Origin: Trichoderma breve
Lineage: Eukaryota; Ascomycota; Sordariomycetes; Hypocreales; Hypocreaceae
Direction: 5' to 3'
DNA length: 64,000 nucleotides
Assembly (NCBI RefSeq): GCF_028502605.1
Contig: NC_079233.1
Span: 6,696,001-6,760,000, forward strand
The translations under genes and the position numbers were made by a program. Below, in pieces: positions 11,753-22,263 of this stretch; position 1 is the first letter of the stretch, and the number at the start of each line of letters is the position of its first letter. The notes under the pieces were generated by a model. The model was not told where the DNA came from. It searched no databases and was given only the letters and a program-made list of their open reading frames with translations.

Positions 11753-11798
11753 TCGAAGATGATTGGAGATGAAAATTCGAAGATGATTGGAGATGAAA
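11753..11798. repeat. 22-bp direct repeat, two copies
   Basis: The two copies at 11753..11774 and 11777..11798 are identical over 22 bp (start TCGAAGATGATTGG, end AGATGAAA) and separated by 2 bp. They lie just after the GH95 stop. No function is evident. Confidence 0.8.
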
Positions 11799-12670
11799 GT
11801 GAAAGTCCGTTGCCTTGTTCGGCTCAACTCAAACCCCCGGCCCTCTTGTTCCAGTCCGTGCCAGCCCGAACCCGGACTTGTTTTCCCAATCCATCATACG
11901 GAGAGAAATACGACGTGCTATAGGGTATAGTCCACTATAGATCGAGCGCTAATGGCGTTATACTGCGAAGCCTATGCCGGTTAGGGCTCAGAGTAGGAAT
12001 AAAGGATTCAGATGCGGTGTGATAGCGTGCTGGGATTAGGATGCGAGCGTAAGATACAGTTGGTCTGGATGGCGATAAGGTTATATGCGCCATCCGTCAG
12101 AATAGTTTCCTATCCAGTAGATGAGCGGAAAATTGATATGTCTTGTGTATATACTGTGTAATATAGTTAGTTATAGGGGCAACTCTCCGTGTTGAGAACT
12201 AAACATTAACAAGGCTCCTCTATTTGCCGCTGATTTTTTCTACTATAAACGGCCCGGCAGATTTCGGAATTCGCAAGCTCGACTCGTGTCTGTGCGAAGT
12301 CCGCAATAATTGTCTTCTAAAGTCCGAAACTCTTGTCTCAAGCACGGAAAGAGTTGTACCAACGGGCTTTCACAATCATCACATCATTGAACCTTTTCAC
12401 AACCATGGAGCCACATAGTCAGGCGGCGGCGCTAAATTCCATGGAGCTGAATCAAGCATGGCAGATTCAAACTCTAAATCACCCATGCATTGACACTTGA
12501 TCGCTTCTGTCGTTGATTGATCCTCTCTTCCCGCCATCGTGAAAAATAATTCCGCCCTCAACCTTTCTTCTCTACTGCTTCTCTGCTGCTTCTCTCTCTG
12601 TTCCACACATTCTTCCATTTCCATTCTTCGCCCTTGATTACTCATCATCACGAATCATCAACATTACCTA

Positions 12671-12700
12671 ATGCCTCCATCTCTGCCGTGCCTTTGTTAG
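12671..12700 (+). other. Short upstream ORF before the zinc-cluster gene
   Basis: ATG followed by eight further sense codons and TAG, ending 24 nt before the main ATG at 12725. If it is transcribed, it could dampen translation of the regulator. Confidence 0.4.
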
Positions 12701-12724
12701 TTGGTTCAAAGAGGCAATCAATCA

Positions 12725-14170
12725 ATGCTCTTATCGGCCAAAGTCATGAAAACTGCACGATACGCCACCTCTCGACAAAAGGCCTGCCAACAGTGTTCAG
12801 TCGCCAAGGCACGATGTGACCGCAAGGAGAGATGCTGCTCGAGGTGTGCTCAGCGCGGTCTGGCCTGTCTTTATCCGCATTCCACTTCCACCTCTGCTCC
12901 CTCATCAACCACATCCATCACATCTCAATCCTCAGCATCAAAACCACACACACAGTCACAGTCACAACCACAGACTCATCACATTCACACTACTACTACT
13001 CCTACATCTCACCTCCCCGTCTTCGTCGACAGCAGCAATCCCAGCCCTATTCCCAGCTTCTCCCGCGCTTCTGGCGGTTCTCTTCCCAGCCCTGAGCGCG
13101 ACGAACTGTCGCCACCAAACATAACCCAAGACCCAGCGACGCCGTCGGTTCACCCTGGCTTCGCGGATCACAGCCCCATCAGCTTCTCAGCGCCGGCTGC
13201 CACGAGGGCGGAGTGGCCGGTCGCGCAGTCGCTCGACGGCCCAGCCTCGGTCCCGGAGTTTTTCGACTTTTCCAACCTCGATCTCATCTGCCCCATCACC
13301 CCGGAGGAAATCAGCAACCGATGGCTCAACGCGTACATCCCGATCCCTGGCCAGAGTGTCAAAAACTACCCGCCCACTGTGGCGGCCTTTATCTACCGGC
13401 TGCTAAAGTCGTACACCGGCATGGCCGTGCATGGCCGCGGGTTTCCGCCGTTTGTGCACACGGCACAGCTCACGGCCCAGGGGCCCAACCCGCAGCTGTC
13501 GTCTTGTCTGAGCATTATCCGGATATGTGACAAGCCACTGCCGGGCAGCGAGAATGTCACTGCCGAGATTATGCAGAGGGAGATGAACAATCTCTTTGAA
13601 CAGCGTGATACGTATGACCATCTGGCGCTGCTTAGTGCATTCCAGGCCTATCTCATGTACACCATGGTTCTCTTCTTTCGGCTTAGTCAAGGCCTCAGCC
13701 CTTTTCTGCGCCAGGCAATGATGAATCTGCAAGAGTTGGCGTGCGTCACAGCTCGTCAGGGGCTCATGTGCGTAGCTGAGCAACAGCGCACGCGCCCCAA
13801 GTGGGAAAGCTGGATCATCGCCGAGGCTTCACGGCGAACACTCTTCACCATGTACCTCTTTGACAGCGTTCTCTCTTCTGAAGATGGATTGCCGACGTTT
13901 CTCGGGATAGAACTGGAAGGATTACCGGCAGTGTCGAGCAAGACTCTGTGGTTCGCTCAGACACGACGCGACTGGGAAACGGGGTACAACATATATCTTA
14001 CCGCATGGGACGAGGGCATGCTCCGCATCAATGAACTCTGGCCGATCCCTGAAAGCCTAGAAGAATCGGTGGTTGCAAGGAGGCGCCAGAGGGTTGATAG
14101 TTGGCTAGAGGATCTAGACGAATTTGGCACCATGCTCTACGCAGTCACAAGCTGCACGCATGGAGGGTGA
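12725..14170 (+). CDS. Zn(II)2Cys6 transcription factor
   Basis: An intronless ORF of 481 aa from the ATG at 12725; an alternative start is the ATG at 12746. The extension to 12701 uses TTG and is not favoured. The zinc cluster is KACQQCSVAKARCDRKERCC, then SRCAQRGLAC. A 90-residue linker rich in Ser, Thr, His, Gln and Pro follows, then a C-terminal fungal regulator region with FQAYLMYTMVLFFRLSQG and a RRTLFTMYLFDS motif. It should be a nuclear regulator. Position downstream of GH95, with a like-functioning transporter nearby, makes it a candidate pathway regulator; nothing in the sequence proves this. The N-terminal Cys pair CC in the cluster makes the fourth ligand assignment ambiguous. Confidence 0.88.
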   Translation: MLLSAKVMKTARYATSRQKACQQCSVAKARCDRKERCCSRCAQRGLACLYPHSTSTSAPSSTTSITSQSSASKPHTQSQSQPQTHHIHTTTTPTSHLPVFVDSSNPSPIPSFSRASGGSLPSPERDELSPPNITQDPATPSVHPGFADHSPISFSAPAATRAEWPVAQSLDGPASVPEFFDFSNLDLICPITPEEISNRWLNAYIPIPGQSVKNYPPTVAAFIYRLLKSYTGMAVHGRGFPPFVHTAQLTAQGPNPQLSSCLSIIRICDKPLPGSENVTAEIMQREMNNLFEQRDTYDHLALLSAFQAYLMYTMVLFFRLSQGLSPFLRQAMMNLQELACVTARQGLMCVAEQQRTRPKWESWIIAEASRRTLFTMYLFDSVLSSEDGLPTFLGIELEGLPAVSSKTLWFAQTRRDWETGYNIYLTAWDEGMLRINELWPIPESLEESVVARRRQRVDSWLEDLDEFGTMLYAVTSCTHGG

Positions 14171-14289
14171 ATTGACATACTGCGGCATGTTTTACCCATG
14201 CCTCTAATTTAATGATAATCTATACACCATCTGCCCCCTTCATTCACTGCCATTAAGCCCAACTTTATCATTGTACTATGGAATAAATT

Positions 14290-15005
14290 CTAAGAATGCT
14301 CAAGAGCCTCCAACGCTTCTTCGAGTGTAACAACCTTGAGGTTCATTTTCGGCATGAGATAATCCAAATACACAGCGGCAAATTGCTCATGTTGGGATAC
14401 TGGCATTTCCAACACGTTATCCTTAATCACAATGATCTTGTAATCCAAATCAAACAGTCGGTAGACCGTGCTCATGACAACACCGGAGAGACTAAGGCCA
14501 GACTGGTACAGAAACAAAGTTAGCTATCTCTATCAAAATTATACCAGAGAGACAACCACATTGCGTGGATGTGACTTACAATGACAACGGTGTCGATATC
14601 GTTCTTCTTGAGAATGTCTTCCAGCTCATTCCCTGCACCACCATACCATCGTATCTTCTGAAGAACAACATCCTTTTCATCGACGTTCATGTAGTCTGGT
14701 ACCTTGACGCCAGGATTATGCTCATCAAAAGTAGTAAACCCATTAACAAGCTTGGTAAAAGGCGCTTCTGCCGGAAGCTCGGCCTGAGAAGGACTGGTGA
14801 AGTACAGAGTCGTGAAGATGTTTGGGGGTCTCGGATCCCGCTTATGCACCGCATCGACCCAACGAGTGCAGTTGGCCACGAATTTGGTTCCCTCGGGCGT
14901 GCCCTTGGCAATGTCGAACAGGATGTTCATGAAATCAAGGTTCAGCACGGCATACCGCTTGCCGAAGCTCAGGGGGGAGGACCCGTTGGTGTTCGCGGAC
15001 GACAT
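14290..15005 (-). CDS. Isochorismatase-like hydrolase lacking the usual Cys
   Basis: Exons 15005..14580 and 14502..14290 give 212 aa; the 77-bp intron has GTAAGT and CCAG ends and a GCTAAC branch site. The fold is that of the isochorismatase/cysteine hydrolase family: Asp24 in VLNLDF, Lys117 in VVLQKIRW, and the SGLSLSGVVMSTVYRL helix after the intron. The position where nicotinamidase-type enzymes carry the nucleophilic Cys is Gly149 here (LSGVV). The protein may therefore be non-catalytic on classical substrates, or belong to the fungal subgroup with SGVV at this place. It shares a 421-bp divergent promoter with a drug-type MFS transporter, so the two may be co-expressed. It is predicted cytosolic. 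Confidence 0.88.
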
Positions 15006-15426
15006 TTTTGCTGGATGGGCAAATGGAAGTGTGCTTTGAAGCAGGCGAAATTGGGAATATGAGCAATCATCCTGTTTTATTTTGGGTCTCTCCCGTTGTT
15101 GTTGCTGAAACTGGGTTGTGTCAGTTGATTCTGGAGAGAAGGTGCATCAGCTCCGGAAATATCCGGACATTGTATTGTTGAATGTCATTAAGTCCTGTTC
15201 CAATATGGATGGCAAGTGGGATGTGATTGGATGCTTCGAGACAGTGTTTCGTCTCAACTCCGGAGTGCTCCACGGTCAACTCCGACATGCCAGTCCTCAG
15301 CTCCGAGACCCGTGTGGCATTTGCCCCTGCAAAAGGGTATATAGAACGATCGAATTCTTTGGTCAATCCAAATATGGCATCGTCTTTTGATAAACCACAA
15401 TAAGATACAAATAAGAATTGAATAAA
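15006..15426. promoter_or_regulatory. Divergent promoter with TCCGGA palindromes
   Basis: The 421-bp region between the isochorismatase-like gene and the DHA1 transporter. It holds TCCGGAAATATCCGGA at 15152..15167 and ACTCCGGAGT at 15257..15266, so three TCCGGA palindromes in all. A TATATAG element near 15337 faces the transporter. CGG palindromes fit binding by a zinc-cluster protein (inference). Confidence 0.5.
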
Positions 15427-17038
15427 ATGTCATCAAAACCTGATAATGAACAAGATGTTGAAAATGCTTCGCCCACGATAACGCCCCCAGCGACTCCAGA
15501 GGCAACCGAGCCTTACAGCATATTTGACAGTCGACAAAGGGCCTTCATCGTGATAATAGTCTCCACAGCAGCAACATGTAAGTGAATTTCTCAGATCCTA
15601 CTAGAGCTCATACCGTTAGGTCTCCATGTTTACTAATAGCTTCCCTGCTGCAGTCTCTGGATTTGCATCCAACATCTACTTCCCGGCCCTCCCTACTATC
15701 GCGAAGGACCTCAATGTCTCTGTCGAGCTCGTCAATCTTACAGTCACTTCATACCTCATCTTTCAGGGAATTGCTCCTAGCTTGTGGGGTCCCGTTTCTG
15801 ATGTCAAGGGACGTCGAGTTGCATACTGCTGTACCTTTCTCGTCTTCGTCGGTGCATGTATCGGCCTTGCTGAGACCAAGAACTATGCCACTTTGATTGT
15901 TCTCCGATGTCTCCAGAGCACGGGAAGTGCGAGCACAATCGCCATTGGCTCTGGTGTCATTGGAGATATCACCACTCGAGCGAACCGCGGAAGTCTCATG
16001 GGCATCTTCCAAGCCGGTCTGCTCGTTCCCGTTGCTATTGGTCCTGTGATTGGAGGTGCTATTGCCGGATCGTTAGGATGGAAGGCCATATTTTGGTTTT
16101 TGACAGCATATGGCGGCGGTTTCTTGTTGTTCCTCATTGTCTTTCTGCCGGAAACTCTTCGATCCATTGTCGCAAACGGCAGCCGAACCCCGTCATCGCT
16201 CATCGGAAGATATCCTCTTACCGTATACCAAAGACTCTCAAAGATTGAATGGAATCGGGAGGCATCGACTGCAGCCCCAGACGCGAAGAAACGCATTGAT
16301 ATTTTCGGTCCTTTCCGAATTCTCATCAGCAAGCACGCGACTCCCATCATCGTCTTCCTGTCGATATACTATGCCGTCTGGCAAATGAGCATCACTGCCA
16401 TGTCGACTCTCTTTGAGCAAAAGTACAACTTGAAGGAGACGCAAATTGGTCTGACGTTTATTGCCAACGGAGTGGGCTCCATGGTAGGAACTCTCATCAC
16501 GGGAAAAATCCTCGACAAGGACTACAAAAAAGTCAAGGCCGCCTATGACGCTCAAGTAGCTCAGACGGATCTCGAAAATGGTACCGAGCTTACTCGCTCT
16601 GCTACTCAATCAGAAGAAGATTTCCCCATTGAAAAGGCTCGCCTTCGTCTGATCCCCGTCTTCTCCATCATTCAATGCCTGTCGATTCTTTTGTTCGGCT
16701 GGACAATCAATTACCCTCATCGAGTCCCCATCGCTATTCCCATTATATCTACATTCATCACTGGCTGGACTGCCGTCTCGACGCAATCCACCATCATGAC
16801 ATACCTCGTCGACATCTTTTCGGATCGCAGCGCTGCGGCCAGCGCCAGCTTGAACCTCGCGAGATGTCTCTTTGCTGCCGGCGGCACCAGTCTGGTGATG
16901 CCGATGGTGAATGGCATTGGCGTCGGATTGGCATTTACCATTTGCGCCATTGTACAGTTCGTCGCGCTTCTTGGACCGGCTATTCAGTGGAAGTTTGCCG
17001 CTGGTTGGCGGAAGCAGGCCCGGATGCAGAAAAAGTAA
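15427..17038 (+). CDS. MFS drug:H+ antiporter, DHA1 family
   Basis: Exons 15427..15577 and 15654..17038 give 511 aa; the intron (GTAAGT...GCAG, 76 bp) lies in TM1. The cytosolic N-terminus is Pro/Thr-rich. TM1 to TM12 follow the pattern of fungal QDR/DTR1-type DHA1 transporters: FPALPTIAKDLNVS after TM1, GPVSDVKGRR in loop 2-3, RCLQSTGSAST in TM4, and GVIGDITTRANRGSLMGIFQ in loop 4-5. A cytosolic central loop of roughly 45 residues is acidic. It probably resides in the plasma membrane and exports a small organic compound or drug. Its divergent neighbour is an isochorismatase-like protein, so the pair could act on and export a shared metabolite (inference). Confidence 0.92.
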
Positions 17039-17364
17039 GCGTCGTCTTGTGTGAAGAGTTAGAGTGTTTGCCACTGCAACTCTGCGCATACATTAAAAGC
17101 ATCGTGTGGATTGTAAAAGTGTATTATAGACAAGAGGGCGCTTCGACTTCGAAAGAAGCCCAATAACACTAACATATATAGAAATGCGCATTAGATTGAG
17201 AGCCATAATAATAATACTAATAGAGTACGGAACTTATAGACTGTATCAATTGTCTTCATGAATCGAAAAGATGTCAAATTTACACTATTGAGAGTAGGAT
17301 TAACAGGGAAAGTGTCTAATATTATTGGTTTATACATGTCTAAGAAATTCTCATTATTCGTAAT
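17039..17364. other. Convergent 3' intergenic region
   Basis: Tail-to-tail region between two MFS genes, AT-rich, presumably 3' UTRs. Nothing else was seen. Confidence 0.6.
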
Positions 17365-19016
17365 CTAGTTGTTATGGCCCGTAGCCACTCCCCAAAAGTA
17401 CGTTGCCCAAGCTCCCAATAATAGGACTATTGTAGCAGCAAAGCAAGACATACTCAACCTCTTCTGGAACTCTCGGTTTCTTCCTTCTTCGAAATCCTCT
17501 TTCAGTGCATTGATCTTTTCGCCCCTGATGATTCTCTGCTTTCGTGTCCACTGCAGTCTGCCCATTGTAGGGTTGAAAAAGCCAAGACCAACCATTATCG
17601 CGCCTACAACGACAGAGCCCGCTGCAAGGACGACGTAGAGGATAATGACCCGGTTGTAGCTGTCATTGTCATGGTCCTGAATGACACCAGCCACGATGCC
17701 GATGATGATTGTCATGCTGTTGTTGATGGCAATCTTGATAGCATAGCCAGAGCCGAAAACTTCCTGGTACCACATGCTGGTGCGGATGCTGTCAATGATG
17801 ACCGTAGGGCCGAGTGAAGCCGCAAACGCGTAGATACCGAAACTGGCTGCTGTACCTCCAATGGTAGGACCGAAGGCGGCAAGACACATGGAAAGTAGCA
17901 TACCAAGGCCGCAGACCAGCATAATGGTGTTACGCTGACCTAGTATATCGATGAAAATGCCCAGGAGAGGCACCAAGAAGAATCCGAGGTACTGGGACAT
18001 GGCTGAATACCAGCCTGCAGTGACTGCAGAAATGTTGAAACGCTTCTGGGCAAACTCGGTCGCATTGGAGGAGAAGACGCTGGCAACGGATGTCTGGAAA
18101 AGAGAAAACAAGGCCACGAGCCAGAAAGGCCAAGGGAGTCGCAGCATCTTGGTGATCTCGAACTTCTTGTTCTTCTCCGTCAATCTTTCACCGGTTGCCG
18201 GATCATTTGTGCCAGCGTATCGTCGCTCGCAGTAGTTTGTGAAGATGTAGAAGCCGACAGTCACCACGTTGGTAAAGAGGTTAATGAAGACGGCACACCA
18301 GTATACCCAGCTGAAGTTGCCAGTGTTCTTGGCGATGACATTGGCAGATGCCTGGCCAACGAAGCTGCCGATTTTACCAAGGCCCAGCTCAAAGCCAAGG
18401 GTTGAGGCGAATCCGTTGGAGGGAGCGAACCACGATGAGAAAACCTTGTACTGCGCACACTGGGTAGCGACATCGCCAAGTGCCTGGACGACGCTGCCAA
18501 AGATCATGAACTTGAAATTGCGAACTTGGGTAGCCGCCGCAATGAGAATGGCTCCGACACTGTAGACGGCGTTGCCCCAAAGCATGGCTCCTGGTGGTTG
18601 ATGATTGTTAGTTCACAATGACTGCAGAAGAATGACGAGTGTTATACGTACTTGCACCGCCAATTCGGTCTGTGACGACGCCGCTGACAAGGATCAAAGC
18701 TGTCTTGATGAAGTTTTCACTCGCATCCAAGGTTGCATATTGGGCGTTGTTGATGTGCAGCTCCTATGACTGTGTTAGAGGTGATCGCCAGTCAGGAATA
18801 AGCAAGAGAGCCAACCTTTTTCAGAGTGCTTTTCATGGCACCCGTCACTCCACTGCTCCAGTGAGACCCAAAACCAACCAAACTGACGAGTATGACAGAC
18901 AGAATCTTCATGCTCCACGGGATGTTGGTGGTCCGCTGTCGATCAGACGCAGAGTCCGACTCATCACCAACCGGCACACCGACAACGTCGGCGGGATGCT
19001 TTTCCTCGTCACTCAT
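17365..19016 (-). CDS. MFS transporter, substrate unknown
   Basis: Exons 19016..18816, 18763..18652 and 18590..17365 give 512 aa. The first intron (52 bp) has an unusual GTTGGC donor but is needed to join MKSTLKK to ELHINNAQYATLDAS. The second (61 bp) is GTACGT...CCAG. The N-terminal tail is acidic and cytosolic. Twelve hydrophobic segments follow, with VVTDRIGGAR as the MFS loop 2-3 motif and a charged linker between the halves. The lack of drug or sugar signatures and the DASENF segment suggest a group distinct from the neighbouring DHA1 protein, possibly related to MFSD1-like or amino-acid/peptide carriers. That assignment is weak. Confidence 0.88.
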
Positions 19017-20667
19017 GGTGCGCAGCTCTTCCCTTTGCAGAAATCGCAAAGAGTATGATCTGGATGAAGTACTAGAATAGGCGCTGAAGCAGCATCGTGG
19101 ATGGGCGACTTTTGGGGCTTTAAGAAGGGAATGCATGCTGGCAGGGATCTTATCTGATTGATTGATATGGAGACTGATTGATAAAGTGTGTGATGGCCAC
19201 GGTGGATCGAGGGGCCACATGGCCATCGATTTGTGCCCGTTTAGTTGACCGTGTTCGGACCTTTAGCCGGTTCTAATCACCTCGTGCGTAAGCTATATGG
19301 ATCTTAAAGTTGCTCTCCGAGTAATTCCCACCTGGAAGAAAACCGAGAGTTGGTGCTGTGTCCACGATGCCAAGACATTTCAACCAGGGAGATGCATGAC
19401 AAGCGCTGACTAGCCAGTAGAAAATTTTCAACAAGTGCGGAGAGCCGAACGTGGTTCATGATTTGTTGGACAGCCAGCATTCAGAGTCGCATCTGTAATT
19501 AGACATGCATACATAGAGACAAACGGGTTATGGTTATCAGGGAAGAGGTCTTGACTCTTGGCGTTCATCTCGCACAAGATGGCATAAGCGGACATTAGGA
19601 TGCCATGCTGATTATCTTCATGTTGCCTTTCACGGAAATTCTCATGTCGAAGCTGCCCCTGCGATTGGCCAACGAGAGCCTCAGGGCTGTACTGGGTATA
19701 TGAGCACTAGTATATGGGCTATTCTCCTTGCAAAATGACTCGAGAAACGGGCCTGAGGGGGTCCTTGTTGAACCAGTGCCGGTTATCCAGTGTCATTCGA
19801 TAATGCCTCACGTTCTGGTTTAGTGGTCCAGAGGGGGCTCTCCGTTACGTATTCGCACAGCTCCTTCGTAGACAGAAAACGTGCCCATTTTCGAGGTGGA
19901 TTCTGTCTGTCTGCTTCGTTATCCGCCGGGCAAACTGAGTGATCCGAGCGACTCTAGACCCGCTTGTCAAACCAAGAAGCATGGCTGCATTAGCACGGAA
20001 ATAACCGTAGAACATGCATGATATGGTTAAACTCTTTGCTCAAGGGTATCGGAAGGCTGTCTGAAGCTGTATATCAGGCATACCGACGCTCAAAGCTTTG
20101 CTCAAAGAAATTGCCCAAGAATTTGTCCCAAAGATGGAAATCAGGTAGTTGAGGGTAGCATCGCATTATGTTGCCGAACCGAATCGCCCAGACGGTAAAC
20201 GATTGATAGCCACATCATTCTATCCCAGTTTCACGGGCGATGAGCTTCTAATCGATCAATGACATCTTCGAGTTGTGTGGAGGTTGCCAAGTTACCGCAC
20301 GCCCTCTACCAGTGCATGATTTGGGTCAGGCGTTATAGTGCTAAAATGTACGTACGCAGGAAACATTGACTTTGCGACGATAGAAAACCTTCAACGCATC
20401 ACAATGGAATGAATTAAGCCAGAATGAATCAAGATGAACGAAGGAGAAAGAAAATTGCAATATTGAAGCAGATCTTTGAGAGCAATGGCAAAGAGCTGCG
20501 GCTCAGTGAATTGGAAGAGCTCTGAAAGTTCATGTGCAGGGATCGCCCCACCATGAGCGCGATAATCGATAAGATAAGCCACTGCAGCTCTTTTGGAAAA
20601 AAAATTTCCCTAGCAAACAAGCTTCATTCATCCCATTGAGAGAATTGGCCGGAAGATTTGCGACAAA
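19017..20667. other. Long divergent intergenic region
   Basis: 1.65 kb between the MFS gene and RPA43. No supported ORF, repeat or RNA was found. Small ORFs near 20391..20620 lack any recognisable feature. Confidence 0.5.
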
Positions 20668-21942
20668 ATGTCCGCCTCAATTGCGTCGCCCGAGCCGGCA
20701 ATTTCAAAATCCGAAAAGAAGCACAAGAAGGACAAGGCGTCCAAGTCAGAAAAGAAGAGAGATAGGGAAGAGGATGCCCTAACCGACAGAACCCGCAAGC
20801 ACAAGAAATCCAAGAGCGCATCCGTCGAGGAGAACCAGGACGAAGAGGTCGAGGCTTCACAACTGCTGGACGACGATGCCGAAGTAACGCACAAGAAGAA
20901 GAAGAAGGAGCACAAGAAGAAGCATAAGGAAGAGGAGCACGATGCCGAGGATGCTGGCGAAGAGAAGCAGAAGAAGAAGAAGAAGTCCAAGAAGCATGCC
21001 GACGAGGAAGCCGAAAACGATGACGCTCCTGAAGCTGCAGATGCCGATGCTAGTACCATGGATGTCAAACAACCCGCCCAGCAGACATCCTCTGAAGTCT
21101 ACCAACCTCCCGATATCCCTGCCAACCCTCAGTATCCATTCTACAGCCAGACTGTTTCTCTTTACGAGCCCATATACCCCATCGGCTGGTCGCAACCAGT
21201 AACGAACAGCGAGTACCAACACCTACAACACCTCAAGAACAAATACGTTCCATCCCTGAGGGGTGTGTTGATGAACTACAAGAACGTCGCTCTGGGCGAG
21301 AACCCCGGCCGCAAAGGCGCCGCCGCTTCAGACGACGACCCGACCACTCTAAAGTCAGTCAATGAGTTCGCAGTTGGCTTTGGCTGGATCACGGCTGAGG
21401 TCGACTTGTTTGTCCCCAGCCGTGGTGCGTGGATGGAAGGCAGCATCAACCTTCAGACTGAAGGCCATATTGGTGTCGTTTGCTTTGGTCAATTCAACGC
21501 CTCTATTGAGGCTCGTCGTCTGCCATCTGCCTGGAAGTGGGTCTCTAATGAGGATCCTGAGGCCTATGGTATGGAGGAGACTGCATCAGTGATTACTGCA
21601 GACGACCACGGAGTTGTGCGCCAGATCCACAGCACGGGGTTCTGGGTTGACGGAAGTGGAAAGAAGGTTAAGGGCAAGATTCGTTTCCGCATTCGCAACT
21701 TCGATGTCGGCGTCAGCGGCGAGACGAGCTACCTCAGTCTGGAAGGAACCATGTTGGATAGGGAGGCAGAAAAGGCACTTGTCAAGGAAGAGGCCGCTAC
21801 GGCAGCTTTGAGAAAAGGAACCAAGGGAGCTCGCAAGGTCCAGCGAAGAAGAGCGCCAGAGTTCGCCATGACACGCTTCATGGACGAGGCGGAGCAACCA
21901 GCCGAGGCACCATCTGCTGAGGCAGAAGCGACTACAGCATAG
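20668..21942 (+). CDS. rpa43: DNA-directed RNA polymerase I subunit RPA43
   Basis: An intronless gene of 424 aa. The N-terminal 130 residues are a Lys/Glu-rich, low-complexity and probably disordered tail with several KKKKK runs that look like nuclear/nucleolar localisation signals. From about residue 150 the conserved RPA43 core begins (YPFYSQTVSLYEPIYPIG), followed by HLKNKYVPSLRGVLMNYKNV, FGWITAEVDLFVPSRG and the OB-fold segment WMEGSINLQTEGHIGVVCFG. RPA43 pairs with RPA14-like subunits as the stalk of RNA polymerase I and contacts Rrn3 to initiate rRNA transcription (family knowledge). The fungal N-terminal lysine-rich extension is longer than in yeast. This is a housekeeping gene. Confidence 0.93.
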   Translation: MSASIASPEPAISKSEKKHKKDKASKSEKKRDREEDALTDRTRKHKKSKSASVEENQDEEVEASQLLDDDAEVTHKKKKKEHKKKHKEEEHDAEDAGEEKQKKKKKSKKHADEEAENDDAPEAADADASTMDVKQPAQQTSSEVYQPPDIPANPQYPFYSQTVSLYEPIYPIGWSQPVTNSEYQHLQHLKNKYVPSLRGVLMNYKNVALGENPGRKGAAASDDDPTTLKSVNEFAVGFGWITAEVDLFVPSRGAWMEGSINLQTEGHIGVVCFGQFNASIEARRLPSAWKWVSNEDPEAYGMEETASVITADDHGVVRQIHSTGFWVDGSGKKVKGKIRFRIRNFDVGVSGETSYLSLEGTMLDREAEKALVKEEAATAALRKGTKGARKVQRRRAPEFAMTRFMDEAEQPAEAPSAEAEATTA

Positions 21943-22263
21943 AAGAAGAAGAAAAAGAATTTTGGCATCACTGGCGGGACATGAAGTGGTGGCAGAGGGA
22001 AGCCATACAACCGGGGGAAACATGCTTTCGGAGTTTACTATAATACCCTCTCTGGATGGGGGCTTGTCACAATATTTATGAGCGTTGTACATTTGAGAAT
22101 CGATTCAAAAATTTATTGCATTGCTAAGCATGGGCTGCCTCTGTCATTGAACTGTGACAACCCTTTCAGCTATCCTATAATTCCAAAATGCACAGTACCT
22201 TGTACTACTGCCAAACCAGATGCGTGTGCTGCGTGAATCCTGTCCCGGCTGCACTCTGGTTTT
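21943..22263. other. Convergent 3' intergenic region
   Basis: A short tail-to-tail region. I looked here for a kinase-domain remnant of the FHA gene on the minus strand and saw none. Confidence 0.55.

Larger units (their letters stand above)
11636..12724. other. Intergenic with tandem repeat and CT-rich leader
   Basis: The 3' flank of GH95 and the 5' region of the next regulator. It contains a 24-bp-period tandem repeat at 11753..11798. A strongly pyrimidine-rich stretch from about 12525 to 12640 is typical of fungal promoters or 5' leaders. A short uORF lies at 12671..12700. Confidence 0.55.

Noticed and set aside
14565..15062. 165-codon ORF on the plus strand
   Set aside because: Antisense of the isochorismatase-like exon 1; no independent support.
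19815..19860. tRNA A-box-like stretch (TGGTTTAGTGG)
   Set aside because: No B-box (GGTTCGANTCC) at a suitable distance and no acceptor stem, so not a tRNA.
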